A DNA stretch of 64,000 nt from Physcia stellaris (Eukaryota; Ascomycota; Lecanoromycetes; Caliciales; Physciaceae). The position numbers were made by a program, and so were the translations under genes. Positions 55,733 to 64,000 of the stretch are shown in pieces. A model generated the notes under the pieces. It did no database searches and had not been told where the DNA came from. It was given only the letters and a program-made list of their open reading frames with translations. The stretch covers positions 62,001 through 126,000 of the forward strand of contig JABSSW010000038.1 in NCBI GenBank assembly GCA_018902385.1, given 5' to 3'. Numbering within the stretch: the stretch's first letter is position 1; every line of letters begins with the position of its first letter.

Positions 55733-57446
55733 GGCCCGTTGTCAGGACGAAAACGCGGGTCAGGGCATAGCTGTATGCGTCTACGACAACGCTGAGCTCG
55801 CTTGGCGGCACAATCCGGCGAAGATCGGTAGCACCGGTGTTGATGATAGCGTATGTATCGAGGCCCGCAACGTCCGAAAGGCTATCCACGAGCTGGCTTG
55901 AGAAGAGATTTTGACCAACGGACAGGAAGACGGAACCACCAAGCTGCTGCATGAAGAAGACCAGCGCAATGCCGATAGGGACGTCGACACGCGGCAGAAC
56001 GGTCTGGGCGGCTAAGCCGCAAGTCTGAAAGCCAGCGCCGATGCCGAGGCCGTAAAGGACCTGGTAGCCGATCCAGCGGCTGTGGTTGGAGTCTGGTTTG
56101 AGGGTCGACAGCAGACCGGCGCCAACGGAGCAAAGGACCACGGATAGCAGCATTGATGGGTTGTAGTACCCAATCTTTTGTGTGAGTGCGGCGGCCACAA
56201 CGCCCATGATGACCAGGGATAAGACTAGAGGAATCGTACTAATGCCAGCGTGCGTCGCCGAATCGCCTTTGGCGGCTTGAAACCAGATTGCTAGATAATA
56301 GACTACGGACATCATGCCTCCTGCGAGAAGAAGCATGAATACCATGCTGCCGGCAATGGAACGTTGCAGCACAATTCGGGTTGGGGCCATCGCAGTCTCT
56401 GGGGTTAGGACTTCGACGATGACGAAGATGATGAACAGGACGGCAAAGCTGACGAGAAGACCGATGATCCTCGGTGCTGACCACGGATATGTGGAGCCTC
56501 CCCATTGAAGAGCGAGGATGAGGCACACAATCGATGGCACGAAGAAGAAAATTCCGATGGGATCAAGACGCTTGATCTGTGCAAGAATAGTGAGCTTCTC
56601 GCGCTTCGGAGATTTGATATGGAGAAACACGAGAGTCGCGAATATCGTGAATCCGCCAATGGGCAAGTTGAGGTAGAAACACCATCTCCACGTCCTAGCA
56701 AGGGTCAGCACCGAAGCCTGTTAGGTACGATAGCAACTCACACGTTGTCGGTAAGGGTACCACCGAGGATAGGGCCAAGCACTGATGAGAGACCAAAAGC
56801 CAGGCCGAATATCGAGGTGAATATTGGGCGTTTACGTAGAGGAACGAGCGGCAGTATGATCATCGTGCCACCACAAAAGATGCCTGCCGAGCCTATTTAC
56901 GTCTCAGCCATAATAACGATACTCGGGTACTCCTTGAACGGTGGGATATCTCTCACATACCCAGACCGGCAATTGCACGTCCAATGATAAAAGCAATAGA
57001 ATTTGGGGCCGCGCCACAGATAGCGGAGCCAACCTCGAAGATGACGATCGAAATAAGGTAAACCCATTTTGTCGAGTAAAGCTGGTAGATGCGGCCAAAA
57101 ACGAGGAAAAAGGATGCGGCAGTCAACATGTACGCACTCCCATACCAGCCGATGTCCTCAATCGAGTCGAATCCGTTTGTGATGGCTGGGATGGCCGTTG
57201 CAATGATCGTCCGGTCCTACTGATGCATGAGTTCCTGTGCAGTACTGCTATGATTACTCGTAGCAGGCTTACCAGGGCGACAAGGAAGATTGACAGGTAC
57301 ATGCCAATGACTATGATCCAGAACTTGGGGGATTTTGGCTGGAAGTTCTTTTCGGCATCTTCGTATTCGTTGACAGGGTCGACGGAGGCTGCTGGTACAG
57401 CTGGGGATGTTGGTTTGGCATCTTGTACAGGAGCTATAGACGACAT

Positions 57447-58419
57447 TATCAGTGTAGGAAGGAGAGTATCTAGGTCTCGGAGGAATGGAAGTGGTCTCGA
57501 TGTAGGAATATGAGCAGTGCAAAGCAAGGGACGTCTGACCGTTTTGTTGGGGTAATTTCGAAGGCGACTTCTGCTTTTAATATGATGGTGAAACTGACCT
57601 GGAACTTGAATACCTTAACACTGAACAGGCGTGACGAAGAACCCGACTTATGAGAATTGTCCTTGTCGGGCTTTATCGAAGCCCGAACACATAGAGTGTA
57701 GCGTCGGAGCTTAGGATTTCCCGGATGACTAAGCCCGGTTACAGTAGCCCTATGAAGAAATTAGCTACTTTACTCGACCTTACGCGCTTCCTTGCTATGA
57801 GTCCCTATTGGTGGTCTATAGACAATTTCTCTACGGCAAATACTTCACGTTGTCTGAAGAAACAAGCCCAGTTTATCTAGTCAGCTTGTCGTTGTATCTA
57901 AGACGTGATCAGTAATTGGGGTCATAATGCGATAGCTCTGAGGACGCCATAAACGCATCATCGCTTTTCATCTTGAGGTATGTGATTTCATACGTATGTC
58001 GGTAGACGAGGTAAGGTATATGTCAATCGAATGTACAATCCATTGCAGCGATCTCTTTTGGGACGCTCTCCCTCCAATCCTCGCCAGGAATCAAGCATGG
58101 CGTGTGCAGGCTTTCCAAACCCGGCTGCCCAGGACACCCTGCTCATTGCCGGAGAGCTACATATGCATAACGCAGAAGCGGCTCCAACGCATCATAAGAG
58201 CTATTCAAGCCGTAATTCCGCATTTAGTGCCTTTCTAAGTAAACTGTTACCCGTGCTTCGGGGCTAATGTTCGAATGGAAGGAAATTAGCTGGGCCAGCC
58301 AAGCGTGCATCGATCCTCATTCGGACGCGGCTACTGTTATCTTACTACGATTTTGCTACCTTGTCCGCTGGCAGACATCCATAGCGTCGAAGGGTTTCTA
58401 CGTACTCATCGCGGCAATC
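57447..58419. other. Divergent spacer between the transporter and the Zn(II)2Cys6 gene
   Basis: Shared upstream region of a transporter (-) and a transcription factor (+), a layout often seen when the factor regulates the pump. No ORF of note. The long ORF that starts at 58267 only gains an unlikely N-terminal extension. Confidence 0.5.
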
Positions 58420-58554
58420 ATGTCGATGAAGTTACCTACACCAGAGACGATTGTCACAGACACGACTCCGACCTCAAGCCAATCCTCCCGACCTTCCAAA
58501 TCACAACGGGTGCTTGCGTGTGTAAGCTGTCAGCAGCGAAAGCTGAAGTGTGAG
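58420..58554 (+). pseudogene. Zn(II)2Cys6 transcription factor, first exon only
   Basis: ATG at 58420 gives MSMKLPTPETIVTDT, a Ser/Thr/Pro-rich lead, then KSQRVLACVSCQQRKLKC, which is the first half of a binuclear zinc cluster (C-x2-C-x6-C). A donor GTGTGA|GTAAGT ends the exon at the position where fungal zinc-cluster genes often have an intron. The expected second exon, with the remaining three Cys, is not found in the 370 bp before the AT-rich block at 58930. The regulatory and middle-homology regions are absent. It is a 5' remnant, probably cut off by the arrival of the element at 58930, and the likely former regulator of the neighbouring transporter (inference). Confidence 0.7.
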
Positions 58555-58929
58555 TAAGTCACGAGTTCTTGTTCCCCCTCCTGTTTATTGCTTCTGGTTA
58601 TCCCATGGTCTGGTGTGGTGCGATTTTAACTTTCACGCATCGCCACTCTATGCCCACTGTGACGAGACATGGACCCGTCCTTGGTACATAGTATATGAAG
58701 ATGACGTTTGGGAAACATCATCTTCTGATTACATCCCAAATCGGGTAATCAGAGGTCTGTCATGGTAGATGCAGTACCAGGCCATGGAATATACTTCAAA
58801 AGTGAATAGAGTACTCTGGTCCTAAAGCCATTGACATCATGCCATGGAACCTAAGTGGAGATGACGCTAATCACGGAGACTCCTTCAGTCGCAAATTTCC
58901 CTGCTTTAATCGTCCAGGCTAGACATGGG
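58555..58929. other. Spacer between the zinc-cluster remnant and the AT-rich block
   Basis: Normal composition up to the GGG at 58927-58929, then an abrupt switch. No second exon of the zinc-cluster gene is recognisable. Confidence 0.5.
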
Positions 58930-61900
58930 TGCTAATGCAGAGATGACGAAATGAAAAAGACTTGAAAAAATTGATCTTTTAATTAAATAAAAGATTAATG
59001 TTTCATTCATTTCATTTCTCATTTTTCGTTTTTTTTTTTGCAAATATTTGCAAAAGTCAATTGTAAAAACTTTTACATCAATTTTTGATGTAACATATTT
59101 CAATTTTTCGATTTTCGCACATTTTTTGATGTAATATTTCGTTCGATTTAATTAAGACTCGATTTCATTGTTTTTTCGTCGTCGCAATATGAACATCAAA
59201 TTCAATTTCGTTTCAAACAAAAACAATGTCGTTGTCGTCAAAAAAAGCAATGACAACGATGCATTCAAATTCAAACAAATTGTTCGCAAACGAATCACAT
59301 TCGAAATAAAAAATCGTATTCGAATTGACAAAAATACACGTTTTCGTTTCATTTCGAAACGTTCGTTTTTTCAAAAATTCGTCAATTTTCGTCGCAAAAT
59401 CTTTTTTTCGTTTGAACATTTCGAAAATTAAATCGAAAATCTCGACGATTTCGACGTTCACGACGATTTCGAATTCATCGACGTAAACGACAACGACGCA
59501 TTCGATTCATTTCAAACTCGACGATCACGCGCGAAAACGACAAAAATTCAAAATTTGAAAAAATATCATGTTGATTTTCGTCGTCAATTGAAAATCAAAA
59601 AAATGAAAAAACAATTGAATATTAGTTTTACTCAACGTACGTTGTTTTTTTTTTCACATTTTTTCAATTTTTTGCTCGTCGTGTTTTTTGCGCTCGAACA
59701 TCAAAATCTCTATTTTCAAAACGTGTTTTTTTTTCACGATTTGATCAATTCATACGTTGATTCATCGAATTCATGAATTTTCATCGAACACGTTGTGTTC
59801 ACGACGAAAATTCGTACGAGTTTTTTGCTCAACAACAATTTCGAATATTCGAAAATCGAAAGAAAATTTCTCAACGTGTCGTTACGTTTATTCAAAAAAA
59901 TATACAACGATTCGTTGAAATTCAGAAATTTTTCGAAATTTTTTTTTTGAACGACGTTCAATGTTTCTGTCGACGCACGTGCAAAAATCTTTAAAAATTT
60001 TTCATTTTTGTTGACGTCATTGAAAATGTATTGCAATGTGATGTTCGATTTTGCTCATTCGAACATTCGATACGAATTGATTTATTTCATGAATCAATAT
60101 CGTTTTCGCATTTTGAAAACATATTTTTACAAAACGTGATCATCGATTTTGATTTGACATGAAAAAAATTTGATTCGAATCATACGCACGAATCAAAATA
60201 TCGTTATCAATTGAATTATCAAACATGATATTATCGAGTGAATGTTCAAAAATATCGTCGTTATTGAATTCAATCAAAAATCGACGATTTCGCAATCGTT
60301 TTTTATTTCACGTACGATCAAAAAAAAACTCGATCGTTTGACAATCAATAACGAAATTTGTCACGCGTTCAATAACAACAATCGTTGCGAATTTGAGTTT
60401 TGCAAATAAAAACATGTTTGCATCAAATGTCAACAATCAAATCATGACAATTTCGAATGTTTCGAAATCAAAATCGTTAAATGATTGATCGATGCGTTTT
60501 CTTTTGATTTTTTTTTTTTTTTTTTTTTTCTTTATTTTCGTAAAATGATCATGTCGACGTCGATCGAATGATCGTCAAAGAAATTTTCATATGACGTCGT
60601 TCTCGACAATGTTTTCAAGTTCGAAATCAAAATGTCATTGAAAATCAAAACATGAAAATTTTATTTATTAAAACATTTCGATCAACATTTTGTTTCGAAA
60701 TTGCTTGACATTATTAAACGAAACGTCAACGTCGAATATATCGAAAATAAAAAATTTTTTGTTTTTATCAATCATCGTTCGATCAACGAAATTTTCGATA
60801 TATTGATTGTCGATTTCAACAAACAATTGACTGCTCAACGAATGTCTAGAATGTTTTTTTCTTTTTTTTCAGATTACGTTTGCTCGTTTCTAAATCTGAT
60901 TTTCAAGCACGACGACGAATGAAAACGTATTCACGATCTTTCGTATTTTAAAAATAATTCAATCAATGAAAACATCATCGAAAATGCAAAAATTCTGAAA
61001 TACGTCACGTTCGATGAAATCGTTGCAATATTCATATTTCAAGAACGAGATGCTGTTATGTTCAAAAAGAATTTCGTCAATGCATTCAGACACATTTCGA
61101 TGATTTTTTTGAATCGTTGATTATTCGATTTCGAATGAATGAAAATGTATTATATGAAATTGTTTTTATCGTTCGATTTACGTATTGTTTTCTTTTTATT
61201 CGATTTATTTGTTAAAACGTTGCATTGAATTTTGATCGAAATTTACGAATTTCGCATAATTTTTCATTATTTAAACGATTTTTTGATTATCATGAAATTT
61301 CACACGAATTCGAAATCGTTTAAGAAAAAATGACAAAATATTTGTCAAATTTTCGATTTCGAAACGAATCAAAAAAAAAAAATTTTGATACGAAATTCGA
61401 ATTTTTAAATATCGAATTCGATAACGAAATCATGAAAATCAAATTTTCTTCAACAAAATTGACGAAAACAATGAAATTTGTCAACGAAATTCTCATCAAA
61501 AAGTTTTTCACGTATCGTCAAATCGATTTTCTCGTGAATTTTCTGTCATTTTGCACGAGAATCGTCATTTTTGAATGTTTTTTTTTCATTTCATTTTATA
61601 TCGCTCGAAATCGAATTCGAAACGTCAACAAATTTTGCAAAATTATCGAAACAATGCGTCTGAATTTGCAATGATGACAAACGTTTTTATTTCAATGAAA
61701 CGACATTAAAATTTTGCGAGCGATTTCATTTCGATTTTTCAATCATATATGAACGAACGTTTCAAATAATTGAAACATAGAAAATTTTTGACTTCGTAAT
61801 CGTCAGAACGATTTTTTCGAAAAATTCAATTTACGATATTCAATTCGTTATCGTAATCGAACGTTCGATATTCAAATCAAAAAAATGCGAATCGTGTTGA

Positions 61901-64000
61901 AAGTTTTTCGTCAATAATTATTTCATTTCGTGAATAACAAAATCATCATTCATTGCGACAATTAGATCGTCTGTTTTGAATTCACGAAAAACACGATACA
62001 CGATTCAGCAATGACATCGTTTCGAAATGTCGTCATGCTATTCGCTTTTCACGATATTATCGTTGAAATGAAATGATTAAATTCGAAGTTCAATCATTTG
62101 ATTGATTTATTTTCGCGAGATGAACACGATAAAATCGTTGACGAGTATTCACAATTGCAAATTCGTCATGATCAATTCGCGAATTAAATTTCGCATTCAG
62201 CGACGACGTTTCAGAATATTGATATATTCAAATTTCGTTGAGCAGAATGACAGCACGTTTTCTGTGATGAAATTTGATTTCGAATATTCGCAAAATTTAC
62301 AATTTCGCAATCAAATCATACGTGAAATTTTGCGCATTTGATGATTTTCAAACATTTTTTTTTAACATTTTCGTTATCGATGATTGAATGAATTCGTTGA
62401 ACATAAAACGATTCAAATCGAAAATTATCAAAATTTACATCACGACATTACGTTTTGTTTGTGTGAATCGAAAATATTTCGATTTTAACGTTTTCAACGA
62501 ATTTTTGTTATAACGCGAAATCGATGAAATCAAACGTATGTATGAAAAAAGCGAAAAACGTGAAAAAAAAATTATTACTCGTGATATTTTGCTAGATATT
62601 TTGCAGTTTTTCGATATTCGTATCAAAAAAAATGCAACGTTGCACGTCGCATTTTGTTTGATTTTTGCAAATTTTTTGCGTATAAATGAATTTATTTGAT
62701 CAAATGTTGATCGTATTTTCGAATTCAACAAATGAAATGTTATTCGTTTTTCGATGATTTTTTTCGATGATCATTTCATTTTAATTCTTTTTGTTTCGAA
62801 AATCGATTCATTTCGCAAAAAAATTTCGATATTCATTGCGATCATCAACGATGTCGTTTGTGCGATGATTTCATTACGCAATTTTTTCGAACGTTTTTCT
62901 GTTTCGACATTTTTTTTTCTATTTCAAATCGATCAATCAAAATTTTTCAATGCAAATTACGTCATCATCGTGCTACGTAAAGTGATTATAAATCTGAGTT
63001 TCGAAAACAATTATTCAAATCATTTTTTTCGACGAAACGTTGCAATTGAGATTCGCAATGCGAACGTTTTTGACGATTTGATCAAACTTTTAAAAAGATG
63101 AAAATATCATGAGTCGTGTTTGAATAGACGTATTATTGATTAGCTAAACGAAGACAATAAGTCTGCAGAAACAAGTATGTACAAAATGATGAAATTGTAA
63201 ACAGTGTGCGAACGTCAAATCTCAAATCACGCTAATCTCGTCAAAGAATTAAAACATAATTCGATTCAAACATATTTGTTTAATCATTTATCATATCAAT
63301 TATCTATTTGTCAAATCTATTTGTCAGACATGTTCGTAACATTATTTTCTTTTTTTCGCGAACGTCGTCTCGACGATTCGTTGTTGTTGCGAAATTTGAA
63401 AATCTTGTTGAGAATCTTGCTAATCAAATTGTATGACTGCAAAATTCAGAAATTTCACGATCATCATTTTTCATTTTCTAATATTTTAGTGTCATCTCAA
63501 CGTTCGATAAAATTTGACGACAATTTCTGAAAATGTTTTTGACACGATTCAGTTTTTCATGCGATGTAAATTTTGATTGTAAATAACATCGAAAAGATAA
63601 TAAAGATTGAACTGTTGAATAAAAATCGTGAAATCAAAAACAAATGAATGAAAATTGAATTCGTGACGTCAAATGCTAATCGAAAATAACTTCGATTAAT
63701 GTTAACATGACGATTTTTTTTCGAAAGCGACGACGACTCGCTGAGAAATCTGATTCGTTGACGACGATTTGAAATATTGAAATCAACGTTTTGAACGATT
63801 CTGAATTTGCTGTCGTGAAATGAATACGATGAAAATCGTTCATCACGTCGCGAACATTATCGAATTTTTCGTTATCGACATAATATCACGTTCGATCATG
63901 AAATCAGCTCGATCAATTGACACGATATTGAAAACGATTGTAATGATATCGAAATTTCAAAATATCGTTCATTTTCATTCGAAGTTCTCGTTGACTATGA
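58930..64000 (+). mobile_element. Relic tyrosine-recombinase retroelement (DIRS/Ngaro-like), heavily decayed, running off the window
   Basis: A fossil, not functional: dozens of breaks over its length. Recognisable parts in order on the plus strand are a Cys/His cluster around 60.36-60.47 kb, a reverse transcriptase/RNase H region at about 60.7-62.1 kb, and a tyrosine recombinase with the C-terminal H-x-x-R region near 63.0 kb. RT plus tyrosine recombinase without an LTR-type integrase is the DIRS-order arrangement. I saw no terminal repeats; the right end is beyond 64000 or near 63.6 kb. The left edge is sharp at 58930. The block is strongly AT-rich, with no CC or GG anywhere. Age: old enough for saturation of the mutation process, but homology is still readable. 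Confidence 0.65.
60510..60529. repeat. Poly-T run in the relic element
   Basis: An uninterrupted run of about 20 T inside the AT-rich block. Confidence 0.9.

Larger units (their letters stand above)
53861..57446 (-). pseudogene. MFS multidrug-type transporter (DHA family, 14 TM), split by a transposon insertion
   Basis: Drug:proton antiporter-like plasma-membrane protein. Exons are 57446-57273, 57216-56961, 56892-56742 and 56694 onward. The first TM ends FLVAL and continues [17 protein letters not shown], the DHA motif; [20 protein letters not shown] and LGPILGGTLTDNVTWRWCFY are also typical. The coding sequence is open to ALTRVFVLTTG at 55738, then runs into inserted DNA and stops at 55644. 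The rest of the gene lies beyond the insert on 54047-53861: LSACMVLGLLAIEWRSIKGD, ending at the TAG at 53861. Host sequence joins without loss (TTG then LSACMV). Only the last TM and the cytoplasmic tail are cut off, so the gene is probably dead or encodes a C-terminally altered pump. Confidence 0.9.

Noticed and set aside
58267-58419. N-terminal extension of the zinc-cluster protein
   Set aside because: The extension is hydrophobic and unlike the usual short Ser/Pro-rich lead; the ATG at 58420 is a better start.
59168-63530. Many ORFs of 60-115 codons on both strands in the AT-rich block
   Set aside because: They are fragments or chance frames in a decayed element and are not genes.
58930-64000. 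Classical CpA-type RIP as sole explanation of the AT-rich block
   Set aside because: CA and TG dinucleotides remain common throughout, while CC and GG are totally absent. CpA-directed change would leave the opposite pattern.
1-64000. CRISPR arrays or other prokaryotic features
   Set aside because: The introns and gene content are fungal; no spaced direct repeats were seen.

Overview
The window is nuclear DNA of a filamentous ascomycete (Pezizomycotina). Short introns of about 44-150 bp with fungal CTRAC-type branch sites and GT-AG ends, a fungal-only eEF3 gene, Met8-type siroheme synthase, a long GYF-domain protein, a DHA-type MFS transporter beside a Zn(II)2Cys6 regulator and RIP-like decay of repeats all point there. 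The class is uncertain (a Leotiomycetes-like fungus is my guess).

Layout. 0-22 kb is ordinary gene space: an unknown protein (-), an AT-hook/SANT-like nuclear protein (+), a coiled-coil protein (-), a class V aminotransferase broken by a 271-bp tandem duplication (+), an AAA ATPase (+), a 1,583-residue GYF protein (-) and a secreted M35-like metalloprotease (-). 22-33 kb is accessory: an AT-rich tandem repeat, three members of a small lineage-specific family sharing a GRPNGxPxTC motif, an AAA-family N-terminal domain without its ATPase, and a secreted protein. 33-53 kb is core: eEF3 (-), a membrane protein (-), the Vac1/Pep7 and MET8 divergent pair, an Hst3/4-like sirtuin (+), a secreted protein (+), a glycine-zipper protein (+) and an Emw1/TTC27-like TPR protein (+). 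53-59 kb is a decayed locus: an MFS transporter (-) cut by a 1,685-bp composite insertion (Tc1/mariner plus a TIR element, flanked by GGCCC duplications) and a truncated Zn(II)2Cys6 regulator (+). From 58,930 to the window end lies a relic tyrosine-recombinase retroelement.

Main observation: the 5,071 bp from 58,930 to 64,000 contain no CC and no GG dinucleotide on either strand, while CpA, CpG and TpG remain common. That is not the footprint of classical CpA-directed RIP. It suggests a C-to-T process aimed at CpC (GpG to GpA on the other strand). Two smaller repeats in the window (22.6-22.9 kb and the MITE core at 55.46-55.62 kb) show the same gap, and one tandem copy shows GGGG in the first unit against GAGA in the second.

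Several host genes also carry single-base shifts at C or G runs or out-of-frame tandem duplications. Either consensus errors or real decay could explain these, so they are flagged gene by gene.
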